Source: Hymenobacter caeli
Lineage (GTDB): Bacteria > Bacteroidota > Bacteroidia > Cytophagales > Hymenobacteraceae
DNA: 64,000 bases
Reading direction: 5' to 3'
NCBI RefSeq assembly: GCF_013294115.1
Contig: NZ_JABSNP010000014.1
Coordinates: 1-64,000, forward strand
Shown one piece after another: positions 25,359 through 32,336 of this stretch (position 1 is the first letter of the stretch; each line of letters starts with the position of its first letter). The position numbers were made by a program, and so were the translations under genes. The notes under the pieces were generated by a model. The model saw nothing but the letters and a program-made list of their open reading frames with translations, searched no databases and had not been told where the DNA came from.

Positions 25359-26936
25359 ATGCTATCAGTAAAACCGTTAATAACTAAGCAGGTACGCTAC
25401 TGGTTCCCGCTGCTAGGGGCCCTGCTGCTGGGCGCGTGCGCCGCGCTGCACCCTTACCAGGGCCCCAACGCGGCCGCGCCCAACCTCTACCGGGGCGCGG
25501 GCACTGCCGATACCGCCAGCATCGCCACGATGCCTTGGCGCGCGGTGTTTGCCGATGCGCCGCTGCAAAAGCTGCTGGAGGAAGGGCTGAGCCAGAACCT
25601 GGATTTGCGCATCGCCGTCACGCGCATTCAGCGGGCCCAGGCCAACCTGGCGCAGAGCCGGGCCCAGTTCCTGCCCAGCCTCTCGGCGCGGGGCAGCGCC
25701 ACCGAGTCCCGGTCGAACAACAATACCGGCGTGGGCACCATCACGGGCACCGGCACGACAGGAACGGGTACGACCGGTACCGGGACGGGCACTGGCACCG
25801 GCGGTACTGGCACCGGCGGTACTGGTACCGGCACCGGCGGTACGGGAACGGGCGGAACCGGTACGGGCACCACGGGCACCGGCACCAACGACCCCAACGC
25901 CGTGGTCACCAGTCAATTCAATCAGCAGTACCTGCTCACGCTCAGTTCGAGTTGGGAGGCCGACATCTGGGGCAAGCTGCGCAGCAACAAGCGCAGCTAC
26001 GTGGCCGCGCTCCTGCAAAGCGAGGCCTACCGCCGCGCCGTGCAAACCCAGCTAATCGCCAACATCGCCGACGATTACTACCTGCTGCTGGCCTACGACG
26101 AGCAGCTGGCCATCACGCGCCAGACCGTGCAGAACCGCATCAAGGACGTGGAAACCACGAAGCTGCTGAAAGATGCCGCCATCCTGACGGGCGCGGCCGT
26201 GGCCCAGAGCGAGGCCAACCTGTACGCGGCCCAGGTCTCGATTCCCGACCTGGAACGCAACATCCGCGAGACCGAAAACACCATCAGCCTGCTGCTCAAC
26301 CGGGCCCCGGGGCCCATCGAGCGCAGCACCCTGGCCGCTCAAACCCAGCCGGCGCTGCTGCAAACCGGCGTGCCCGGCCAGCTGCTGCGCAACCGCCCCG
26401 ACGTGCAGGAGGCCGAGGCCGCCTACCGCTCCTACTTCGAGCAGACCAACGCGGCGCGGGCCTATTTCTACCCCTCGTTCACCATCACGGCCAACGGCGG
26501 CCTCACCAACACCAGCGTCCGCGACCTGTTTTCGCCCAATGCCCTGTTCGGTACGCTGGTGGGCGGGCTGGTGCAGCCCATCTTCAACCAGGGCCTCAAC
26601 CGGGCCCGGCTGCGCAACGCCCAGGGCTTCCAGGACGAGTACCTGCTCACCTACCAGCAAACGCTGCTGAACGCCGGCCAGGAGGTATCCAACGCCCTGT
26701 TTGCCTACCAGACGGCCGGCGAGAAGGTGGCCATCCGCACCAACCAGCTCGCCTCGCTGCAACGGGCCGTGGACTTTACCCAGGAACTAGTAAAATACAG
26801 CTCGGCCACATACACCGACGTGCTGACCTCGCAGCAGAGCCTGCTCGCCGCCCAACTCAGCAGCATCAACGACCGCCTTCAGCAGCTCCAGGCCACCACC
26901 GACCTCTACCAGGCCCTGGGCGGCGGCTGGCGCTGA
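25359..26936 (+). CDS. Outer-membrane efflux factor (TolC/OprM-like) with Gly/Thr insert
   Basis: A 525-aa outer-membrane factor lipoprotein (lipobox ALLLGAC, Cys27). It contains two structural repeats of the OMF family: helices plus beta-hairpins, seen as SSSWEADIWGKLRSNK (197-211) and the matching VGGLVQPIFNQGLNRARLRNAQ later, together with LLRNRPDVQEAEAAYR. Residues 129-176 are only Gly and Thr, placed between the first two beta-strands, a position that in TolC-type channels is an extracellular loop. It is the exit duct of the operon's pump. It follows the pump gene by 46 bp. Confidence 0.92.
   Translation: MLSVKPLITKQVRYWFPLLGALLLGACAALHPYQGPNAAAPNLYRGAGTADTASIATMPWRAVFADAPLQKLLEEGLSQNLDLRIAVTRIQRAQANLAQSRAQFLPSLSARGSATESRSNNNTGVGTITGTGTTGTGTTGTGTGTGTGGTGTGGTGTGTGGTGTGGTGTGTTGTGTNDPNAVVTSQFNQQYLLTLSSSWEADIWGKLRSNKRSYVAALLQSEAYRRAVQTQLIANIADDYYLLLAYDEQLAITRQTVQNRIKDVETTKLLKDAAILTGAAVAQSEANLYAAQVSIPDLERNIRETENTISLLLNRAPGPIERSTLAAQTQPALLQTGVPGQLLRNRPDVQEAEAAYRSYFEQTNAARAYFYPSFTITANGGLTNTSVRDLFSPNALFGTLVGGLVQPIFNQGLNRARLRNAQGFQDEYLLTYQQTLLNAGQEVSNALFAYQTAGEKVAIRTNQLASLQRAVDFTQELVKYSSATYTDVLTSQQSLLAAQLSSINDRLQQLQATTDLYQALGGGWR
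25743..25886 (+). repeat. In-frame Gly-Thr coding minisatellite
   Basis: This tract codes for 48 residues of only Gly and Thr, built from GT and GGT units (6 and 9 bases), with codon variation between units. Every unit is a multiple of three, so changes in copy number would keep the frame. Confidence 0.85.
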
Positions 26937-27000
26937 TGTTTTGGCTGTAAAACGGCGTGTCACCCCATTCTACTGCGTGGCATTAAAGAATTGGCGGAAA

Positions 27001-27297
27001 TCACGCCTCGTCACGGCGGGTGAGTGAGGAGAAGGCAAACGGCGGGGCCCCGAACAGCCGCTTGGTGGCCGGCCACACCTCGCCGAACAGCGCCGATTGG
27101 CGGTAGGCGTCGAGGGCCGCCGCGTCGTCCCAGTGGCTGTAGGTGCAGAAGATGTGGGGCTGGTCGGCGTCCTGCCACAGCTCCAGGTGGCGGCAGCCGG
27201 GCTGCTGGCGGATGCGGGGGGCCGTGGCCCGGAAAATGGCCCGGAAATCGGCCACCCGGGCCGGGTCAAACGTCATGCGAACCACGCGCAGCAGCAT
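27001..27297 (-). CDS. Antibiotic-biosynthesis-monooxygenase-type (ABM) protein
   Basis: A 98-aa single-domain dimeric alpha/beta-barrel protein. MLLRVVRMTFDPARVADF, then CRHLELWQDADQPHIFCTYSHWDDAAALDAYRQS and FGEVWPATKRLF are the family pattern, including the central HWDD that packs the active cavity. Members oxidise quinol-like compounds without a cofactor or sense and degrade small molecules; many are of unknown role. The ATG at 27297 is chosen to match the family N-terminus. It lies convergent to the efflux operon. Confidence 0.8.
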   Translation of the reverse strand: MLLRVVRMTFDPARVADFRAIFRATAPRIRQQPGCRHLELWQDADQPHIFCTYSHWDDAAALDAYRQSALFGEVWPATKRLFGAPPFAFSSLTRRDEA

Positions 27298-27428
27298 AGC
27301 GGAAACCAGTTGGTGAGGGGCAAAGATGGCCCGGTGGCAACCCGCGCCCACCAAAGCCCGGCGCTGAACTAAGTTTCTGCCGGACCGTAAGCCACCCTAA
27401 TTCATCATAGCATTTCATTTTTTCCTTC

Positions 27429-28589
27429 ATGAACACCATTTATTCGCGTTCCGCCGCGTCGCTTTGGCTAGCGGCCCTGGCCGCTGGCCTGCTGCTGGGC
27501 GGCTGCAACGGCAAGCCCGCCGAAACCGACGCCAGTAAAACCACCGTGGTCGTGCCCGGCTCGGAAACCAAAGCCTCCGACAGCACCGCCACCGCCAAAG
27601 CCGGCGCGGTGAAGCCCACCGGCCCCAAGCCCGCCTGGGGCCCCACCATCGCCCCCGAAATGCAGGCCGTGATTGAGCAGCTGATGAGCTTCAAGTCGCC
27701 GCCGCTCACGTCCGTCACGCCCCAGGCGGCCCGCCAGCTGCCCACCGCCGCCGACGCGGCTATGAAGGAAATGAAAGCGGCCGGCATCCCCGTGCCCCCC
27801 ATGAACGTGGACACCGTGGGCAAAACCCTGGTGCCCGGCGTGCGGGCCCGCATCTACACGCCCAAAACGGGCACCGCGCCCTTCCCCGTCATCGTGTACT
27901 ACCACGGCGGCGGTTGGGTCATTGCCGGCGTGGACACCTACAGCTCTTCCGCCCAGGCCCTGGCCGAAGAAGTAGGGGCCGTGGTGGTGTCGGTGGCCTA
28001 CCGCCAGGCCCCGGAGCACAAGTTCCCGACGGCCCACGACGACAGCTTCGCCGCCTACCAGTGGGTGCTCAAGAACGCTGCCAGCATCAAAGGCGACCCC
28101 AAGAACGTGGCCGTGGTGGGCGAAAGCGCCGGCGGCGGCCTCGCCGGGGCCGTCAGCCTGATGGCCCGCGACAAGAAAGTAGCCCTGCCCAAGTACCAGG
28201 TGCTGGTGTACCCCATCGCCGGCTACGACCAGAACACGCCGTCCTACCTGAAAGCCACCGACTACGTGCCCCTCAACAAGGCCGCCATGGGCTGGTTCTT
28301 CAAGAACTACCTGCGCAGCCCCGCCGACGGCAAAGACCCGCGCATCGACCTGGTGAACGCCAACCTGAAAGGCCTGCCGCCCACCACCATCATCGGGGCC
28401 GAGCTGGACCCGCTGATGAGCGAAGGCAAAACCCTGGCCGACAACCTGCAAAAAGCCGGCGTGAAAGTCGATTACAAGCTCTACCCGGGCACGACCCACG
28501 AATTCTACGGCATGGGGGCCGTGGTGCCCCAGGCCAAAGAAGCCGAGCAGCTGGCCGCCGACGACCTAAAAAAGGCGTTTGGCAAGTAG
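27429..28589 (+). CDS. Alpha/beta hydrolase lipoprotein (HSL-type esterase)
   Basis: A 386-aa protein with a lipobox (LLLGGC, Cys26), a low-complexity Thr/Ala/Lys linker to about 65, and an alpha/beta-hydrolase domain of the hormone-sensitive-lipase group. Oxyanion motif HGGGW starts at His159; the nucleophile elbow GESAGGG gives Ser233; Asp327 (ELDPL) and His357 (THEFYG) complete the triad. It should hydrolyse short-chain esters at the cell surface or in the periplasm. A terminator hairpin follows, so it seems to be a single-gene transcript. Confidence 0.88.
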   Translation: MNTIYSRSAASLWLAALAAGLLLGGCNGKPAETDASKTTVVVPGSETKASDSTATAKAGAVKPTGPKPAWGPTIAPEMQAVIEQLMSFKSPPLTSVTPQAARQLPTAADAAMKEMKAAGIPVPPMNVDTVGKTLVPGVRARIYTPKTGTAPFPVIVYYHGGGWVIAGVDTYSSSAQALAEEVGAVVVSVAYRQAPEHKFPTAHDDSFAAYQWVLKNAASIKGDPKNVAVVGESAGGGLAGAVSLMARDKKVALPKYQVLVYPIAGYDQNTPSYLKATDYVPLNKAAMGWFFKNYLRSPADGKDPRIDLVNANLKGLPPTTIIGAELDPLMSEGKTLADNLQKAGVKVDYKLYPGTTHEFYGMGAVVPQAKEAEQLAADDLKKAFGK

Positions 28590-28618
28590 GCTTTATTGCT
28601 CTATTGGCGTATCATTAA

Positions 28619-28669
28619 AACGTCGTGCTTCGGCTGCGCGGACGCCAGATGAGCACGACGTTCTTTTTT
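28619..28669 (+). terminator. Terminator after esterase gene
   Basis: AACGTCGTGCT at 28619-28629 pairs with AGCACGACGTT at 28652-28662, followed by CTTTTTT. The arms resemble those of the GTCATG-type dispersed repeats, suggesting a repeat reused as terminator. Confidence 0.65.
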
Positions 28670-28704
28670 ACGGCTTGAACCCAGTCGCCAAACCGCGCCG
28701 GGGC

Positions 28705-29475
28705 CTACTCCACCGGAAACCGCACGTCCACCTGCGAGTCGAAGTGCAGGCCCAGCAGTTCGGCGGCGTTGCCCTGGCAGATGCCCAGGCACAGGCAACC
28801 CTGGCTGTTGAACACCGAAACGGCCTCGCCGGGCGGCGCGGCCGAGAAGTGCGGCTGCAACTCGCGCACCACCTCGCGGCCAAAATGCACGCTGAACGGC
28901 CGGCCGTGGCCCACGGCCTCTACCGCCGCGCGCGAGATGTTGGTAATCAGGTTGCCGTAGTGGTCCACGTGCGCCACGTGGCCCGTGATGCGGTGGTCTT
29001 GCAGCCGCAGCTGGCGGTTGGTGAGCAGGTACAAATCCGTGACCAGGGGCCCCAGGCTGGCCAGGACCGCGCCTTGGGCCAGGGCCACGGCGGCGGGCAG
29101 CAGCACGTCGCGGGTGGGCGAGGCGGTGGCGGCCGCCGGCAGCGCCACCCACTCGTCGGGGGGGCCGTCGCAGAGCAGGGCCAGGATGCCGTTGTCGGCC
29201 ACCACGAAGTAGTGCTCGGCGTAGCGGGCGGCGTGCCAGGTGGGCTCGGGGCCCGCGCCGTGGTCGTTCACGCCGACGACGTGCACCGTGCCGCCCGGAA
29301 AGTCGCGGAACACGGCCCGCAGAACGTGCACGGCGTGCGCGGTGTTGTAGGGTTCAACGCCGTGGCTGATGTCGACCACGGGCAGGCCCGGGGCCAGGCG
29401 CAGCAGCCGGGCCCTGAGCGCGGCCACGTAATGGTCGCGGTAGCCAAAATCCGTCAGCAGCGTTATCAAACCCAT
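28705..29475 (-). CDS. SAM hydroxide adenosyltransferase (DUF62 family)
   Basis: A 256-aa protein starting MGLITLLTDFGYRDHYVAALR, the DUF62 signature. The family splits S-adenosylmethionine into adenosine and methionine using hydroxide; it is related to fluorinases. VDISHGVEPYN, VHVVGVNDHGAG and FVVADNGILALL are conserved blocks, and GHVAHVDHYGNLITNI marks the start of the C-terminal beta domain. The start at 29475 matches the usual N-terminus. It is divergent from phoH, sharing a short upstream region. Confidence 0.87.
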   Translation of the reverse strand: MGLITLLTDFGYRDHYVAALRARLLRLAPGLPVVDISHGVEPYNTAHAVHVLRAVFRDFPGGTVHVVGVNDHGAGPEPTWHAARYAEHYFVVADNGILALLCDGPPDEWVALPAAATASPTRDVLLPAAVALAQGAVLASLGPLVTDLYLLTNRQLRLQDHRITGHVAHVDHYGNLITNISRAAVEAVGHGRPFSVHFGREVVRELQPHFSAAPPGEAVSVFNSQGCLCLGICQGNAAELLGLHFDSQVDVRFPVE

Positions 29476-29618
29476 GTACCGTGCCCGCGTTCCGTAGTTT
29501 TTCGTAGTATTGTTGAACCACTCGGGCCGGCGCAAAAGTAGCCGGTTTGCGCCGAGAACCGGCCGCCCGGCACGGCCCCGCTTGCCCGTCTTCCCCTCAC
29601 TTCCTCACCTCCAAAAGA

Positions 29619-30716
29619 TTGGTCGAAAAAGTCATCACCCTTGAAAACATGTCGCTGGTTGATTTCCTCGGAACCGACAACCAGAACATCCGCCAGCTGG
29701 CGGCCGCGTTTCCGGGCTCGAAAATCATCAGCCGCGGCAACGAAATCAAAATCCAGGGCCGGACGGAAGTCATCGCCCGCATCAACGACATCCTCTCCTC
29801 GCTCATCGAGCACTACCACCAGTACGGCTCCATCACCGACCGCGACGTGACCCAGTACCTGTCGGCCACGAGCGAAGAAGCCGAGGGCCGGGTGCTGGCC
29901 GCCTCGCCCGACGTGATTCTGTTCGGGGCCAAGGGCGGCGTCATCAAGGCCAAAACGCCCAACCAGCAAAAGCTGGTGGACACCGTGATGCGGCACGACC
30001 TGACCTTCACGCTGGGCCCCGCCGGCACCGGCAAAACCTACATTTCGGTGGCCCTGGCCGTGCGGGCCCTGAAGAACAAGGAGGTGAAGAAAATCATCAT
30101 CTCGCGCCCCGTGGTGGAGGCCGGCGAAAGCCTGGGCTTCCTGCCCGGCGACATGAAGGAGAAAGTAGACCCCTACCTGCGCCCGATTTACGACGCCTTG
30201 GAGGACATGATTCCGGCCGAAAAGCTGAAGTTTTACCAGGAGAACAAAATCATCGAAATCGCACCCCTGGCCTACATGCGCGGCCGCACGCTCAACAACG
30301 CCTTCGTGCTGCTCGACGAGGCCCAGAACACCACGCCGAGCCAGATTAAGATGTTCCTGACCCGCATGGGCCCCACGGCCAAGGTGATGGTGAACGGCGA
30401 CCGCAGCCAGATTGACCTGCCCACCCGCCAGAAATCGGGCCTGATGCAGGCGCTCGACATCCTGAAAAACGTGCAGGGCATCGGCTACGTCGAGATGACC
30501 TCCGAAGACGTGGTGCGCCACCGCCTGGTGAAGGAAATTGTGGAAGCCTACGACAAGTACGACACCGAGGAAATGATCCGCCAGGGCCAGCAAAGCGGCC
30601 AGAACGGCCAGCGCCGCGACGAGCGCCACGAGCGCCGCCTGCGCGAGCAGCAGGCCGAAGCCGGCCTGCCCGCGGCCGAACCCGAGCTGCCCCTGAACCA
30701 CGAGCAGGCGCTGTAA
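29619..30716 (+). CDS. phoH: PhoH-family ATPase
   Basis: A 365-aa protein read from a TTG start, giving VEKVITLENMSLVDFLG, the N-terminus usual for Bacteroidota PhoH; the first ATG (29649) would cut into this conserved segment. A KH-like RNA-binding part (40-90, SRGNEIKIQGR) is followed by the ATPase: Walker A GPAGTGKT from residue 133 and LLDEAQNT as Walker B. The last 45 residues are Gln/Arg/Glu-rich. PhoH proteins are predicted RNA-acting ATPases; in many bacteria they sit near ybeY, which is not present here. A strong terminator follows. Confidence 0.9.
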   Translation: MVEKVITLENMSLVDFLGTDNQNIRQLAAAFPGSKIISRGNEIKIQGRTEVIARINDILSSLIEHYHQYGSITDRDVTQYLSATSEEAEGRVLAASPDVILFGAKGGVIKAKTPNQQKLVDTVMRHDLTFTLGPAGTGKTYISVALAVRALKNKEVKKIIISRPVVEAGESLGFLPGDMKEKVDPYLRPIYDALEDMIPAEKLKFYQENKIIEIAPLAYMRGRTLNNAFVLLDEAQNTTPSQIKMFLTRMGPTAKVMVNGDRSQIDLPTRQKSGLMQALDILKNVQGIGYVEMTSEDVVRHRLVKEIVEAYDKYDTEEMIRQGQQSGQNGQRRDERHERRLREQQAEAGLPAAEPELPLNHEQAL

Positions 30717-30752
30717 ACCGCCTTCAACCGCCGATTATTTCGGACTTTAGCG

Positions 30753-30782
30753 GGGCCCCGGCGTGAAAGCCGGGGCCCTTTT
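30753..30782 (+). terminator. Intrinsic terminator after phoH
   Basis: A 10-bp GC stem (30753-30762 with 30769-30778) with a GTGAAA loop is followed by TTTT, a textbook terminator 36 bp after the phoH stop. Confidence 0.85.
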
Positions 30783-30813
30783 GCTTTAGCCCGCCGTGCA
30801 AACGGCTCATCCC

Positions 30814-31251
30814 ATGCCCGCTACCGCCTTCCGCGTTGCCGACCTGCACGACCTCGACGCCGCTTTTACCATCCGCGAAACCGTGTTTGTGGCCGAACAG
30901 GGCGTGCCCGCCGCGCTCGAAAACGACGAGCACGACCGCCGCGACGCCCGCCACTACCTCGCCCGGGCCCCCGACGGCACGCCCGCCGGGGCCGCCCGCT
31001 GGCGCGAAACCGCGGGCGGTGTGAAGCTGGAGCGCTTCGCCGTACTGCCCGCGTTTCGCAACCAGGAAATCGGGGCCACGCTGCTGCACGCCGTGCTGGC
31101 CGACGTGCGGGCCGAGCTGCCCGCCGCCACCGTGTACCTGAACGCGCAGCTGCGGGCCGTGCCGTTCTACGCGCGCCACGGCTTCCAGAAAGTAGGGGAG
31201 ATGTTCGAGGAAGCGGGCATTCAGCACTTTAAGATGGTGCTGGGCGGGTAG
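30814..31251 (+). CDS. GNAT-family N-acetyltransferase
   Basis: A 145-aa acetyltransferase. The RETVFVAEQGVP segment near the N-terminus is typical of the ElaA-like subgroup. The acetyl-CoA-binding motif A is LERFAVLPAFRNQEIGATLLHAVL (79-102), where a more usual R/Q-x-x-G-x-G/A is RNQEIGA, and motif B is VPFYARHGFQKVGEMFEEAG. The substrate is unknown. The ATG at 30814 is preferred to the GTG at 30796. It ends 17 bp from the convergent dioxygenase gene. Confidence 0.82.
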   Translation: MPATAFRVADLHDLDAAFTIRETVFVAEQGVPAALENDEHDRRDARHYLARAPDGTPAGAARWRETAGGVKLERFAVLPAFRNQEIGATLLHAVLADVRAELPAATVYLNAQLRAVPFYARHGFQKVGEMFEEAGIQHFKMVLGG

Positions 31252-31268
31252 CCGGCCGCCGCGCCCCG

Positions 31269-32204
31269 CTACAGCAAGGCCGGGCGCTGGGTAATTTCGT
31301 GGTAGCACACGTGGGCCGGGCTGAAGTAGTGGAACACCATGCTGCGGCGCATCAGGGCTTTGTCGCGGTGCGGCTCGCCGCCGTGCAGCAGGTTGGCGTG
31401 CCAGATGAACACGTCGCCTTTGCGGGCCAGGAAAACCTCTTTTTGCAGGCCCAGCGCGGCCACGCGGCCCGCAATGAACCGCTCGTAAGCGGAGTAGTCC
31501 TTGTCGCCGATGAGCCAGGCCGTGCCCTCGTTCTGGTAATCGGCGTTGAGGTAGTAGGGCAGCGCGTGGCTGCCGGGGAAGTAGTGCAGGGGCCCGTTGT
31601 CGGGCGTGATGTCTTCGAGCGCCACCCAGGCCGCGGCCAGCCCGCCGAGCGGGTACGTGCTCATGTGGATGCTGTCGGAGTGGGTGTGCTGCTCGCTGCC
31701 GCGCAGGAAGTTGATGCTCTGAAACAGCTGGGCCTCGTGGCCCAGCAGGGCCGATACCAGGTCGCGCAGGCCCGAGGCCTCGCCCGCGTGCCGGATGCGG
31801 GCCGACTGGCGAAAGGCAAACATGAATTTGTTGCCGTAGCGCAGGCCAATCTGCCGGCGGTCAATGAGCTGCGCCAGGTCGGCGTTGATGCCGTCCACCG
31901 CTTCAGGGCTGAAAAAACCGGGCAGTACCGCGAAGCCGTCGGCCTCGAAGCGCAGCAGGCTGGCCTGCCCGGCCGCGCCCACGGCCCCGAAGGCGGGGCA
32001 CGCCGCCAGCCGCTGGGCCAGCGCGGGGCCCGCGCCAACGACGGGCGGGGGCAAGTGGGCAAAATCGCGGCTGCTGACGGGCGAAAAATAGCGCTTGTTC
32101 AGCCCCAGCTTCTTGTAAACCGGCACGTTGTGCACCAGCCGGCGGCGCTGAAACAGGTTGTAAACGGCGTAGCTGAGCTTGAGGCGGCGAAACAAGGAGA
32201 GCAT
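31269..32204 (-). CDS. Phytanoyl-CoA dioxygenase (PhyH) family protein
   Basis: A 311-aa Fe(II)/2-oxoglutarate dioxygenase-like protein. DGFAVLPGFFSPEAVDGI (89-106) is the usual PhyH opening; the iron-binding H-x-D is His175-Ser-Asp177 (HTHSDSIHM), the distal histidine is His274 (NLLHGG), and Arg286 or Arg287 would bind 2-oxoglutarate. Such enzymes hydroxylate varied small molecules or lipids; the substrate is not evident. The N-terminal 40 residues (LFRRLKLSYAVYNLFQRRRL) are basic and amphipathic and may touch the membrane. Divergent from comEC across a long palindrome. Confidence 0.83.
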   Translation of the reverse strand: MLSLFRRLKLSYAVYNLFQRRRLVHNVPVYKKLGLNKRYFSPVSSRDFAHLPPPVVGAGPALAQRLAACPAFGAVGAAGQASLLRFEADGFAVLPGFFSPEAVDGINADLAQLIDRRQIGLRYGNKFMFAFRQSARIRHAGEASGLRDLVSALLGHEAQLFQSINFLRGSEQHTHSDSIHMSTYPLGGLAAAWVALEDITPDNGPLHYFPGSHALPYYLNADYQNEGTAWLIGDKDYSAYERFIAGRVAALGLQKEVFLARKGDVFIWHANLLHGGEPHRDKALMRRSMVFHYFSPAHVCYHEITQRPALL

Positions 32205-32240
32205 GGGTGGGCGCGGGGTTTGTTGGGCAAGATAACAGCC

Positions 32241-32311
32241 GCCCCGGGCCCGGCAAGGTAGCCGGTGGCCGCCGTTCCGGGCGCCACCGGCTACCTTGCC
32301 GGGCCCGGGGC
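32241..32311. repeat. 29-bp perfect inverted repeat between PhyH and comEC genes
   Basis: Arms at 32241-32269 and 32283-32311 are fully complementary with a 13-base GC-rich loop. The arm carries CAAGGTAGCCGGTGGC. It occupies most of the 132-bp divergent gap, where promoters for both genes would be expected. Confidence 0.85.
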
Positions 32312-32336
32312 TACTCCACCCCCGGGGCCCGCACGC

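Noticed and set aside
25743..25886. Possible CRISPR-like array
   Set aside because: The repeats are short GT and GGT coding units without spacers of constant size, and they are in frame in an outer-membrane protein.
25436..26950. 504-codon plus-strand ORF overlapping the outer-membrane factor gene
   Set aside because: Frame-shifted shadow with Arg/Gly/Ala bias; the real frame has the lipobox and OMF motifs.
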